DNA from: Legionella israelensis
GTDB taxonomy: Bacteria; Pseudomonadota; Gammaproteobacteria; Legionellales; Legionellaceae
Direction: 5' to 3'
Length of the DNA: 64,000 bases
NCBI RefSeq assembly: GCF_004571175.1
Contig: NZ_CP038273.1
Span: forward strand, 1,240,001 to 1,304,000
Shown here: piece after piece, positions 25,658 through 34,191 of the stretch
Position numbering within the stretch: the stretch's first letter is position 1
Layout of the letters: each line of letters opens with the position of its first letter
Notes under the pieces: model-generated
The model's input: the letters and a program-made list of their open reading frames with translations, nothing else
Told to the model about the DNA's origin: nothing
The model's database searches: none
Position numbers and translations under genes: made by a program

Positions 25658-26137
25658 ATGGATATTCGTAAGATTAGAAAATTAATTGAACTATTAGAAG
25701 AAACAGGAATTTCAGAGATAGAAATCAAGGAAGGTGAAGAGTCTGTACGTCTCAGTCGCCACAACCATGTCAGCCCTCAAGAAACACGTTATCATTATTA
25801 TCCTTCCAGCACACTTGCTCCAACAGCAATACCGCAAACACCTCCTCCTGCATCTCCTGCGCAAGTCGAGGTCCCACCGCAACCTTCCACCTCAGAAAAG
25901 GAAGGACATAAAGTGCGCTCTCCCATGGTGGGGACAATGTATACTTCGCCATCGCCAGACGCACCGCCGTTTGTTAGCGTAGGCCAGTCGGTTAAAGTAG
26001 GTGACACTCTCTGTATCGTTGAAGCCATGAAAATGTTTAACGAAATTGAAGCGGATCGGGCCGGCGTCGTCACCGCTATCCTGGTCAATAATGGTGAGCC
26101 GGTAGAATACGATCAACCCTTGTTTATCATTGAATGA
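25658..26137 (+). CDS. accB: Biotin carboxyl carrier protein of acetyl-CoA carboxylase
   Basis: At 159 aa this is standard BCCP length. The amino-terminal helix [30 protein letters not shown] is followed by a Pro/Ala-rich linker (about 45-85). The biotinyl domain has [12 protein letters not shown] with the biotinylated Lys (about 125). It carries the carboxyl group in fatty-acid synthesis. The GAGAGA ribosome binding site fits the ATG. Its stop lies 14 bp before the accC start at 26152. Confidence 0.97.
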   Translation: MDIRKIRKLIELLEETGISEIEIKEGEESVRLSRHNHVSPQETRYHYYPSSTLAPTAIPQTPPPASPAQVEVPPQPSTSEKEGHKVRSPMVGTMYTSPSPDAPPFVSVGQSVKVGDTLCIVEAMKMFNEIEADRAGVVTAILVNNGEPVEYDQPLFIIE

Positions 26138-26151
26138 GAGGGGAGTGTAGT

Positions 26152-27492
26152 ATGTTAAGTAAAATAGTCATCGCCAACCGTGGTGAGATTGCTCTGCGTA
26201 TTTTACGGGCCTGTAAGGAACTCGGTATTCAAACCGTCGCTGTTCATTCTGACGTGGACAAGGATCTGCTGCACGTACGGCTGGCTGATGAAACCGTTTG
26301 CATTGGTCCAGCCCCCGCTCAAAAAAGCTATTTAAACATTCCTGCCATCATTTCGGCAGCAGAGATCACCGATGCCGTCGCAATCCATCCTGGCTATGGT
26401 TTTTTGGCAGAAAATGCCGATTTTGCTGATATTGTGGAACAAAGTGGTTTTCGTTTCATTGGCCCACGCGGCGATACTATACGCTTGATGGGAGATAAGG
26501 TTTCCGCCATTAACGCCATGAAAAAAGCCGGTGTGCCTTGTGTTCCTGGCTCCGATGGCCCTTTATCTGATAACGATGATTTAAATCTACAGTTAGGGCG
26601 AAAAATTGGTTATCCTGTCATTATTAAAGCCGCAGGAGGAGGTGGCGGCCGTGGAATGCGTGTTGTCCATACTGAGGCCAATCTTCTTAATGCAATTGCC
26701 TTAACTCGCAGTGAAGCAAAAGCCGCCTTCAACAATTCCATGGTCTACATGGAAAAATTCCTTGAAAACCCTCGACACATTGAATTTCAGGTACTGGGTG
26801 ACGGTAGAGGAAACGCCATTCATTTGGCTGAGCGTGACTGCTCAATGCAAAGGCGCCATCAGAAAGTGGTGGAAGAAGCGCCCGCACCAGGAATCACAGA
26901 AGAATTAAGGCAGGAAGTTGGTGAAAAGGTGATCAATGCATGCCGCGAGCTCAACTACCGCGGAGCGGGAACCTTTGAATTCCTGTATCAGGACGGCTGC
27001 TTTTATTTTATTGAAATGAACACCCGCATTCAGGTGGAGCATCCGGTTACAGAGATGATTACCGGCATTGACCTCATCAAAGAACAGATAAAAATAGCCA
27101 GCGAGCTACCGTTTAACTGGACACAGGATGACATCCGAATTCAAGGTCATGCCATTGAATGTCGCATCAACGCCGAAGATCCTAAAACGTTCATTCCTTC
27201 TCCGGGAACCATCAAATTATTACATCAACCGGGAGGTCCTGGTATCCGCTTTGACTCTCATATCTACAGCAGTTATACCGTTCCCCCCAATTATGATTCA
27301 ATGATTGGTAAATTAATAAGCTATGGAAAAACACGTCGGGAAGCTATAACAAGAATGCAGAATGCGATGGATGAAATCATTATTGAGGGGATCAAAACCA
27401 ATATTGAATTACACCAGCAAATCATCAAAGACAAATCGTTCATCGAGGGTGGAACCAATATTCATTATCTTGAAAAAATGCTAAAGGAATGA
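26152..27492 (+). CDS. accC: Biotin carboxylase subunit of acetyl-CoA carboxylase
   Basis: AccC carboxylates biotin on AccB with ATP and bicarbonate. The start is [18 protein letters not shown] at 26152, with GAGGGGAG seven bases upstream. The in-frame ATG at 26134 is less likely. ATP-grasp features are [49 protein letters not shown] and [18 protein letters not shown]. The length of 446 aa is typical. It sits in the aroQ-accB-accC-prmA operon. Confidence 0.97.
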   Translation: MLSKIVIANRGEIALRILRACKELGIQTVAVHSDVDKDLLHVRLADETVCIGPAPAQKSYLNIPAIISAAEITDAVAIHPGYGFLAENADFADIVEQSGFRFIGPRGDTIRLMGDKVSAINAMKKAGVPCVPGSDGPLSDNDDLNLQLGRKIGYPVIIKAAGGGGGRGMRVVHTEANLLNAIALTRSEAKAAFNNSMVYMEKFLENPRHIEFQVLGDGRGNAIHLAERDCSMQRRHQKVVEEAPAPGITEELRQEVGEKVINACRELNYRGAGTFEFLYQDGCFYFIEMNTRIQVEHPVTEMITGIDLIKEQIKIASELPFNWTQDDIRIQGHAIECRINAEDPKTFIPSPGTIKLLHQPGGPGIRFDSHIYSSYTVPPNYDSMIGKLISYGKTRREAITRMQNAMDEIIIEGIKTNIELHQQIIKDKSFIEGGTNIHYLEKMLKE

Positions 27493-28367
27493 ATGCAGTG
27501 TGGTATCAATTAAATATTGAGTGCAAGGATGAAGCGCTGGTTGAAGAGCTATCTGATCTGCTCGAAGCTCAGGGCGCTTTATCCGTTACCCTTACGGATA
27601 AAAATGATGATCCTGTTCTGGAACCTGCGCCTGGTACTACACCTTTATGGCCGGAAGTCATTATTCAAGCTTTGTTTGAACAAATGGAAGAGGCCGAGAA
27701 AAATAAGAAGCAAGTAGCTAGACAATATCCTTTTTTATCTTTCAACATTGAATTAATCCCAGAAAAAGATTGGCAGAGAGTCTGGATGGATACCTTCAAG
27801 CCTCGCCAATTTGGCCAAAGCTTATGGATCTGTCCCAGTTGGCACACCCCTCCTGACCCCGAAGCTGTCAATCTGTTTCTTGACCCAGGACTTGCTTTTG
27901 GTACCGGTACCCACCCAACCACTGCTTTATGTCTAACCTGGCTGGAGCAGGCCTCCTTAAACCAGAAATGTTTAATTGATTATGGCTGCGGATCAGGAAT
28001 ACTGGCATTAGCCGCTGTTAAACTTGGAGCAAAACAGGTGTATGCCGTAGACATTGATGAGCAGGCACTGTTGGCAACCCAAAATAATGCCCAAACAAAC
28101 CAGATTTCTGAAAGCAAGCTCAGAATCTCAAAACCACAAGAGTTGCACACCAGTTGTGAAATCCTTATTGCCAATATATTGTTAGCCCCATTACTGGATT
28201 TAAGAGAACGTTTTTATCAGTTAACAAAAGAAAATGGATGTTTAGTGGTGTCAGGGATTTTAAAAGAGCAGGCAGAAGAATTAATCCGTGTTTATCAACC
28301 GCACTTTACGTTCCAAGAGCGTTTTATTATAGATGAATGGGTATTATTGGTATTTAAACGGTCATAA
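27489..28367 (+). CDS. prmA: Ribosomal protein L11 methyltransferase
   Basis: PrmA (292 aa) trimethylates L11. Visible are the amino-terminal substrate domain, [16 protein letters not shown] (about 136-151), motif [28 protein letters not shown] and [11 protein letters not shown]. The ATG overlaps the accC stop by 4 bases (ATGA), so translation is coupled. The next gene, purH, is 169 bp further; no fis or dusB gene lies between, unlike in enterobacteria. Confidence 0.97.
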   Translation: MNAVWYQLNIECKDEALVEELSDLLEAQGALSVTLTDKNDDPVLEPAPGTTPLWPEVIIQALFEQMEEAEKNKKQVARQYPFLSFNIELIPEKDWQRVWMDTFKPRQFGQSLWICPSWHTPPDPEAVNLFLDPGLAFGTGTHPTTALCLTWLEQASLNQKCLIDYGCGSGILALAAVKLGAKQVYAVDIDEQALLATQNNAQTNQISESKLRISKPQELHTSCEILIANILLAPLLDLRERFYQLTKENGCLVVSGILKEQAEELIRVYQPHFTFQERFIIDEWVLLVFKRS

Positions 28368-28536
28368 CCAGCACATCCGGCAAATATTGACATCTAACAA
28401 ATGCACTAAAACTTCGAACGGGGGGTTAATAAAAAATTTGTCTGTGAATTTAAGAAAAAAAGAAGCTGCTATTTTTTGTCAGATTCCCAAATTTATGCTA
28501 CCTTTCGTCCGATTCACCCCGGAATACAAATAAAAT

Positions 28537-30126
28537 ATGGCTAAAAAAACAACCATCCCCTTTTGCCCTAAGCGAGCCTTAATCAGCGTATCGGACAAAA
28601 AAAATATTGTAAAACTGGCAAAACAACTGCAAGAGCAAGACATTGAAATCATTGCTACTGGCAACACGGCTGCTCTACTGAGAAAAAAAGGATTGTCTGT
28701 CACTGAGGTCAGTGATTACACCGGCTTTCCGGAAATACTTGATGGGCGGGTAAAAACTTTGCATCCAGCCATTCACGCAGGCATATTGGCCCGTGGCTCG
28801 CAGGATAGCGAGATCCTTGCTCAACATGGATTGCAAGCGATTGATCTGGTCATTGTCAACCTGTATCCATTTGAACAAGTGATCAGCAACCCGAATTGCA
28901 ATTTTAACCGCGCTATAGAAAATATTGATATTGGCGGGCCTACCATGATTCGTTCCGCTGCCAAAAATCACGCTCATACTTATGTCATCGTCTCTCCAGA
29001 AGATTATAAGGAATTGATGAAATATCTTCATTCTCAAAAGGTACCGGCCAACTGGGCCTTTCATTTGGCTAAAAAAGCTTTTGCTCACACTGCGGCTTAT
29101 GATGCGGCCATTTCTAATTATTTAGGAACACTTGATGAGCACTATAAACCCAGTAATTTTCCATCCATTATGACTCGCCAGTTTATAAAAAAGGAAACAG
29201 ATTTACGTTATGGGGAGAATCCTCATCAACAGGCGATTTTTTACACCGATAAAAATTCACCCCCTGGCTCATTGGCAGGAGCAGAATTACTGCAAGGTAA
29301 GGAGTTATCCTACAATAATTTGCTGGATGCCGATGCCGCTTTAAATTGTGTGAAAAGTTTCTCCAGGGATAAAGCCACCTGTGTTATTGTCAAACATGCC
29401 AACCCCTGTGGCATTGCCACAAGCAATGATACTATAAACGCCTATCTCCGTGCTTTTCAAGCAGACTCCACTTCCGCTTTTGGTGGAATTATTGCTTTTA
29501 ATCAAACGTTAACCGCTGATACAGCTGCCGCCATTCTTGACAAACAATTTGTTGAAGTCATTATTGCTCCCGAAATTCATCCGGAGGCCTTGGCTGTATT
29601 CAAGCAAAAAGACAAAATCCGCGTTCTTCAAACCGGTTCCTTTCCCCAAAACCAGGAGTTCTGCCTTGATTTACGACAAGTGAGCGGGGGTCTGCTTGTG
29701 CAAGAACATGATGCTCTGGATATATCCCTGAATGAACTGCAAACCGTTACGCTCAAGCGACCAACGGATAATCAGCTAAAAGATTTGCTTTTTGCCTGGC
29801 AAGCGGTGAAACATGTTAAATCCAACGCGATAGTGTATGCCAAGTCTTTAACCACCATTGGCATTGGAGCTGGACAAAGCAGCCGTGTCATGAGCGCTCG
29901 CATTGGTCTCTGGCAAGCTGAGCAATTCGGTTTTGATACAGAAGGAGCCGTCATGGCCTCTGATGCCTTTATTCCTTTTCCTGACACCCTCGAATTGGCT
30001 GCTAATGCCGGCATTTCGGCGGTCATTCAACCAGGAGGTTCCATCCGCGATAAGGAGATCATCGAGTTTGCCAACGCCAATGATATAGCAATGGTGTTTA
30101 CCGGCATACGGCATTTTAAACATTGA
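28537..30126 (+). CDS. purH: Bifunctional AICAR formyltransferase / IMP cyclohydrolase
   Basis: PurH (529 aa) performs the last two steps of IMP synthesis. The IMP cyclohydrolase domain starts RALISVSDKKNIVKLAKQL, with GGPTMIRSAAKNH further on. The AICAR transformylase domain has KHANPCGIA with catalytic Lys-His (about 285), SAFGGIIAFN, AVKHVKSNAIVYAK, and the ending AGISAVIQPGGSIRDKEII. In L. pneumophila purH is the flank of the icmH-icmF end of the Dot/Icm region (recalled synteny). Confidence 0.97.
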   Translation: MAKKTTIPFCPKRALISVSDKKNIVKLAKQLQEQDIEIIATGNTAALLRKKGLSVTEVSDYTGFPEILDGRVKTLHPAIHAGILARGSQDSEILAQHGLQAIDLVIVNLYPFEQVISNPNCNFNRAIENIDIGGPTMIRSAAKNHAHTYVIVSPEDYKELMKYLHSQKVPANWAFHLAKKAFAHTAAYDAAISNYLGTLDEHYKPSNFPSIMTRQFIKKETDLRYGENPHQQAIFYTDKNSPPGSLAGAELLQGKELSYNNLLDADAALNCVKSFSRDKATCVIVKHANPCGIATSNDTINAYLRAFQADSTSAFGGIIAFNQTLTADTAAAILDKQFVEVIIAPEIHPEALAVFKQKDKIRVLQTGSFPQNQEFCLDLRQVSGGLLVQEHDALDISLNELQTVTLKRPTDNQLKDLLFAWQAVKHVKSNAIVYAKSLTTIGIGAGQSSRVMSARIGLWQAEQFGFDTEGAVMASDAFIPFPDTLELAANAGISAVIQPGGSIRDKEIIEFANANDIAMVFTGIRHFKH

Positions 30127-30190
30127 TTTCACAAAAAAACGCTCAACCCACGCAGAAAACAGCATGTTGATCCAAATGCTTATATCCTTT

Positions 30191-31084
30191 CTATGATTTT
30201 ATGTGGCGCTCAGCAAAGCAGCGAACCGCTTTCTCGATATCTGCCAATAGCTCGGGAAAATGTTTAGTCATTAATGATTTATCAAGCTTTATTCGGTCTT
30301 TATGCATACTCATTAATGTTTTTCCCTGATACTGGAATTTATAATTTTTATATTTATCCACCGGGGATATTTTGACCTCTTTCTGCAAAATCTTATCGAC
30401 AGCATCACGAATACGTTTTTCGCCAAAACCCTTAGAAATTTTGTCGGCAATTGCTATAAGCGCATTCGTATAAATTTCACCTTTGTTAGCAATTGAACGG
30501 ATGGTGGATGCGGTATTTGCCGAAACTCTCGATGTATCCCCCACAGCCTTCCAAATCTTCTCTGGCACTTGAGCAAAAGCCAGGTATTGATTTAAAGTGG
30601 CTGGGTTTATGCCGAGTTTCTGACTCAATTGTTCTTGTGTCATTTTTTGCTGTTCGAGTAAAGAATGATAAAAAAGACCTCTGGAATAATCAGAAACGTT
30701 CTCTTTCTCATTTTCTGATACTAAAGCCGCCACAGCCTGTTCAAAATTCAGTTTCCTGACCACCGCTTTTATCTTAAGGGAATGCCTTTTACAGGCTATC
30801 CAACGACGATAGCCAGCAATAACGATATACTGGGCATCTTTATTTTCTTTCGGCTGAAATAATGAAGAAGCTTCCACCACGACAATGGGCTGACATTGCC
30901 CTTTATATTTGATGCTTAATGCTAATTCATCGAGATCACCCAACTCAAAAGTCTTGCGATCGCGAAACACCCAGCTATCAACCTGTCCACAATCGAGTGT
31001 AACAATCCTCTCTGAATAACCTAATTCTTCTTCAACGTCCTGAAAACGTTGTTTGATAGCTGCCGATAGACAAAAATTCTGCAT
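30191..31084 (-). CDS. ParB-like partition/nuclease-domain protein
   Basis: This 297-aa ParB-family protein pairs with the ParA just upstream (3-bp gap). The amino domain runs through DELALSIKYKGQCQPIVVV and YIVIAGYRRWIACKRHSLKIKAVV, where the usual GERRxRA motif reads GYRRWIA. A helix-turn-helix lies at MTQEQLSQKLGINPATLNQYL. The second motif is altered too (SENEKENVSDYSRG instead of ENxQRxxL). It probably binds a centromere-like site; the changed motifs suggest atypical CTP handling. It is plasmid- or island-type rather than the chromosomal ParB. Confidence 0.75.
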   Translation of the reverse strand: MQNFCLSAAIKQRFQDVEEELGYSERIVTLDCGQVDSWVFRDRKTFELGDLDELALSIKYKGQCQPIVVVEASSLFQPKENKDAQYIVIAGYRRWIACKRHSLKIKAVVRKLNFEQAVAALVSENEKENVSDYSRGLFYHSLLEQQKMTQEQLSQKLGINPATLNQYLAFAQVPEKIWKAVGDTSRVSANTASTIRSIANKGEIYTNALIAIADKISKGFGEKRIRDAVDKILQKEVKISPVDKYKNYKFQYQGKTLMSMHKDRIKLDKSLMTKHFPELLADIEKAVRCFAERHIKS

Positions 31085-31087
31085 TTT

Positions 31088-31789
31088 TCAATTCCTTTCA
31101 TTCACTCTGGAGAGTCGTGCCTGCTGATTTTCATTTTGCATCTCAACGGTTATGCCCGATGATCCTGCTGGTTGTATGTTTAGTAGCTGAATAATTTCAT
31201 TCGCCAGCGCTAAAAATTCCCGATGATTATCACAACCTGGCAAATAATCCCCCAACCACTTTCCCTGAAATGGGCATTCCAAAACAGCCGTTTTAGAACT
31301 AATCACTGTCTCAAAAGCCAATCCAGACTCCCTTAGCTCAGACATTAGTTTATCGGAAAGTTTTTGCCGTTTTTGCAACTTACAGCCCAATATTTTAAAA
31401 GGTTTCTGGGCCATTCGCGGAATGGCGATGGCATCGGTTAAATTGTTCTGGTCGAGAAAACTGGGAGAGCAAGGCAGGATAATGAAATCAGATAACATAA
31501 TGGCCTTAAAGGCTGCCGGCATGTAATTCGGTGGCGTATCCAGGATAATAAAATCATATTTGCTTTTTAATTGATTTAGAATATCCATTGGTTTTTCTTC
31601 AAATAATTCCATCACAAAATCAATGCTTTTTCCTTGTCTTGCCCAATTGATAGCATCGGGTTTATCCTTATCCATGTCAGCAACAATCGCTTTATATCCT
31701 GTTTCCTTTAAAGCCCCACAGAGATTGATAGCCGTTGTGGTTTTGCTGCTACCCCCCTTAGACTGACTAATTGCGATGACAACCCCCAT
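31088..31789 (-). CDS. ParA-like partition ATPase
   Basis: This ParA/MinD-family ATPase of about 233 aa starts at the ATG at 31789 (MGVVIAISQSKGGSSKTTTA), with AAGGAG eight bases upstream. Longer in-frame starts are less likely. The deviant Walker A is SKGGSSKTT. Walker B-like IVADMDKDKP and FIILDTPPNYMPAA are present. There is no amino-terminal DNA-binding domain, as in small type Ib plasmid ParA proteins. It forms an operon with the ParB-like gene. It lies between purH and icmH, next to an insertion sequence, pointing to acquired DNA. Confidence 0.85.
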   Translation of the reverse strand: MGVVIAISQSKGGSSKTTTAINLCGALKETGYKAIVADMDKDKPDAINWARQGKSIDFVMELFEEKPMDILNQLKSKYDFIILDTPPNYMPAAFKAIMLSDFIILPCSPSFLDQNNLTDAIAIPRMAQKPFKILGCKLQKRQKLSDKLMSELRESGLAFETVISSKTAVLECPFQGKWLGDYLPGCDNHREFLALANEIIQLLNIQPAGSSGITVEMQNENQQARLSRVNERN

Positions 31790-31916
31790 AATGACTCCTT
31801 GTACCTTTTTGGCTCTTTTATATATGAGTAATTTTTTGGCCACTTATGATTTTATTATAGACAAATTAATTTATTTTGAATTTTTTATTTGAAAATCTGA
31901 TTTCTCCTAAGTTCTC

Positions 31917-31925
31917 TCTCTTAAC
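31917..31925 (+). repeat. Target-site duplication, left copy
   Basis: TCTCTTAAC directly precedes the left inverted repeat of the IS and is repeated exactly at 33254-33262. A 9-bp duplication fits ISAs1-type transposition. Confidence 0.85.
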
Positions 31926-33253
31926 CAGGGCGATTTCATCAAAGTTCAAAAATTCATCATTGAGAATGAGCTAAATTGTAGGGATATGTTTTATTAATCT
32001 GGCAAATTAAAATAAAAAATGTTAAAAATCAGGCGCCTACGTTGGTCGACGTAGATTATAAAAATCTTAAGAAGGAGCCTGATTGTGTTAGAAAGTACGC
32101 GTAAATTTGGAAAAAATCAATATTTGTTTCATTGTTTTCTGTCCATCCGCGATCCACGAGTTGGAGGTCGTTGCACGTATTCACTTTTAACGATACTGAT
32201 TATTGTTTTATGCGGATTAATATGTGGCTGTGACAGTTGGAAAGCCATGGAGATTTTTGCCAGGTCGCGCAAGCGCTGGTTAAGCCAATTTATTGATGTC
32301 AGTGAAGGTCTTCCGAGCCACCACACATTGGCGCGGGTATTTTCTCTGATTGACCCTTTAGAATTTGAGCGTTGTTTAAGTTCGTGGATAGAAGAAATCA
32401 GTCAATTTTTTATGGATGAGCTGATTGCGATTGATGGTAAGACGAGTCGCGGCTCCTCTTATCAAAGGGGCAATAAGAAGGCGACCCATCTGGTGAATGC
32501 TTACTCCCCACGCTTATCCGTGACCCTTGGCAGCACGGTTACACCTGACAAGTCTAATGAAATAAAGGGGATACCTATACTATTAAAGGCGCTCAGTATC
32601 AAAGATAAGGTGATAACGATTGATGCAATGGGAACGCAAAAGGGAATTGCCAATTTAATACGTCTCAAACAAGCTCATTATGTGCTTGCTTTAAAAAAGA
32701 ATCATAAACGCATGCACCGAAAGGTGGATAACCTCTTTCAAAAAGCGGATTCCTTAAATTACAAGGCCATGGTTTTCCAACAAAAAGACACCAATAATTA
32801 TGACCACAGCCGTTTTGAAGAAAGAACATACACCGTATTACCAGCCATGTACCTTCCTTCCTGCGGTCAACAATGGAAAGATTTAAGCGCCTATATCCGT
32901 GTGCAATCCACGCGGCATCTACCCACAGGAGACATTGAAACGGCTACACGTTACTACATGACATCCCTGCCTTATAAAAAACACAACTTAATGCGTCAGG
33001 CAATTCGCGACCATTGGAAAATAGAAAATGGCTTGCACTACAAGTTAGATGTCGGGATGAATGAAGACCAATGTCCGATATATCGTGGATGCGCTGATAT
33101 AAATTTAAGCATTATGCGTAAAATAGTCCTTAAATTATTAACCCAGGATACTTCAAACCAAGATGGCATCGCTTTAAAACGAATGAAAGCTGCCCTTTCT
33201 ACTCAATATTTGAAAAAAGTGATTGGATTTTGAACTTTGATGAAATCGCCCTG
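31926..33253 (+). mobile_element. Complete ISAs1-like insertion sequence, 1,328 bp
   Basis: The element is bounded by perfect 26-bp inverted repeats (31926-31951 and 33228-33253, starting CAGGGCGATTTCATC) and flanked by 9-bp direct repeats. It contains one intact transposase gene whose stop overlaps the right inverted repeat. Perfect ends and duplication suggest recent insertion. Two internal palindromic patches (CTACG..CGTAG near 32037) lie before the transposase. It sits 152 bp upstream of icmH, reading towards it. Confidence 0.9.
32085..33233 (+). CDS. ISAs1-family (H-repeat type) transposase
   Basis: This 382-aa DDE transposase has an amino-terminal DDE_Tnp_1-associated region (FHCFLSIRDPRVGGRCTYSL). 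The first catalytic Asp lies in IAIDGKTSRGS (about residue 118), the second in ITIDAMGTQKGIA (about 183), and the carboxy Glu region is RDHWKIENGLHYKLDVGMNED. The ISAs1/H-repeat pattern is unmistakable. The start is a GTG or an alternative codon after AGAAGGAG. No frameshift is seen, so it is probably functional. Confidence 0.92.
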   Translation: MLESTRKFGKNQYLFHCFLSIRDPRVGGRCTYSLLTILIIVLCGLICGCDSWKAMEIFARSRKRWLSQFIDVSEGLPSHHTLARVFSLIDPLEFERCLSSWIEEISQFFMDELIAIDGKTSRGSSYQRGNKKATHLVNAYSPRLSVTLGSTVTPDKSNEIKGIPILLKALSIKDKVITIDAMGTQKGIANLIRLKQAHYVLALKKNHKRMHRKVDNLFQKADSLNYKAMVFQQKDTNNYDHSRFEERTYTVLPAMYLPSCGQQWKDLSAYIRVQSTRHLPTGDIETATRYYMTSLPYKKHNLMRQAIRDHWKIENGLHYKLDVGMNEDQCPIYRGCADINLSIMRKIVLKLLTQDTSNQDGIALKRMKAALSTQYLKKVIGF

Positions 33254-33262
33254 TCTCTTAAC
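33254..33262 (+). repeat. Target-site duplication, right copy
   Basis: TCTCTTAAC follows the right inverted repeat and matches the left copy exactly. Confidence 0.85.
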
Positions 33263-33405
33263 ACTTATAGTACTTTTCAACGAATACTTCATGCCTTAAA
33301 TGGAGCTCAGGAGAATCATTGGATACTTGAACTGATCAAGCAACATAACGTATTATCTTTTTTATTAAAGCGATGCGATAAATGGTTTAACACCGGAGTG
33401 CTATC

Positions 33406-34191
33406 ATGTCTGCCGAGTCTTGTTCGGTTTCATTGGTCAACCAGCTCACAATATCAATGTCTAAAAATGTCCCTAAGGCCTACTACCGCTCCAAATTATT
33501 TATTGCTCCTTATACGACAAACCCATTAATTGCTGCTGCGGGTCCTTTATTTTCCCTGCTGGAACGCTTGAGCATCAGTTCTGTTTTACCAGCAATCAAT
33601 TTAATCCGCGATAATATCGAGCATGAATTACACGCTTTCCAAAGTAAACTGAGCGCCTCTGACTACTCACAAGATCTCATGGCCATTGCTTATTATTTGC
33701 TTTGCGCTACCATTGATGAAATGCTTGCTAAGAGTTATCTACGTCTATATGGTGAAAACACTGAATTCAAAGCATTCACGCCCCTAACGTCCAATAAAGC
33801 AGGACCTCAATCCAGATTTTTTGAAATCGTTAATTCTATTAAAGAAAGCCCCAATCAATACCTCGATTTAATTGAATTAGCCTATTATTGTCTGATAGCC
33901 GGCTTTGAAGGCGAGCAGCATTTTCATGCCAATGGCCGACAAAATCTTGATCATCTGATCGAAGAATTATATTTGCTGATTCAAAAACATCGAGTTAACA
34001 AACCTTATAAATTAGATAAAGAGACCCATTTACCAAAAACCCTGCCCAAAAATCGTAAACCGATACTCATTGCAGGCCTTGTGGGGATAAGTATTTTTCT
34101 TTCTGTTCTTGGGCTAAGTCACTTGCTTCTGGAAAATAAGGCAAAAAACGTTCTTTTTGGTCATTTTCAACAATCAATGATGGATCACTGA
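33406..34191 (+). CDS. icmH: Dot/Icm protein IcmH/DotU
   Basis: This 261-aa DotU/TssL-like inner-membrane protein partners with IcmF to stabilise the Dot/Icm complex at the cell pole. The DotU signature is LLCATIDEMLAKS in the cytosolic domain. CLIAGFEGEQHF is close to the CLxLGFxGky of relatives. A single carboxy-terminal membrane segment is ILIAGLVGISIFLSVLGLSHLL (about 226-248). GGAGTG precedes the ATG. Its stop overlaps icmF by 1 bp. The IS upstream may have altered its promoter. Confidence 0.9.
   Translation: MSAESCSVSLVNQLTISMSKNVPKAYYRSKLFIAPYTTNPLIAAAGPLFSLLERLSISSVLPAINLIRDNIEHELHAFQSKLSASDYSQDLMAIAYYLLCATIDEMLAKSYLRLYGENTEFKAFTPLTSNKAGPQSRFFEIVNSIKESPNQYLDLIELAYYCLIAGFEGEQHFHANGRQNLDHLIEELYLLIQKHRVNKPYKLDKETHLPKTLPKNRKPILIAGLVGISIFLSVLGLSHLLLENKAKNVLFGHFQQSMMDH

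Noticed and set aside
30127..33405. Integrative island with tRNA attachment site between purH and icmH
   Set aside because: No tRNA, integrase or flanking direct repeats beyond the IS duplication were found.
33230..33529. 99-codon frame running from the IS right end into icmH
   Set aside because: It starts inside the IS inverted repeat; joining the flanks across the target site gives an in-frame stop just upstream, so it is not a disrupted older gene, and it overlaps icmH.
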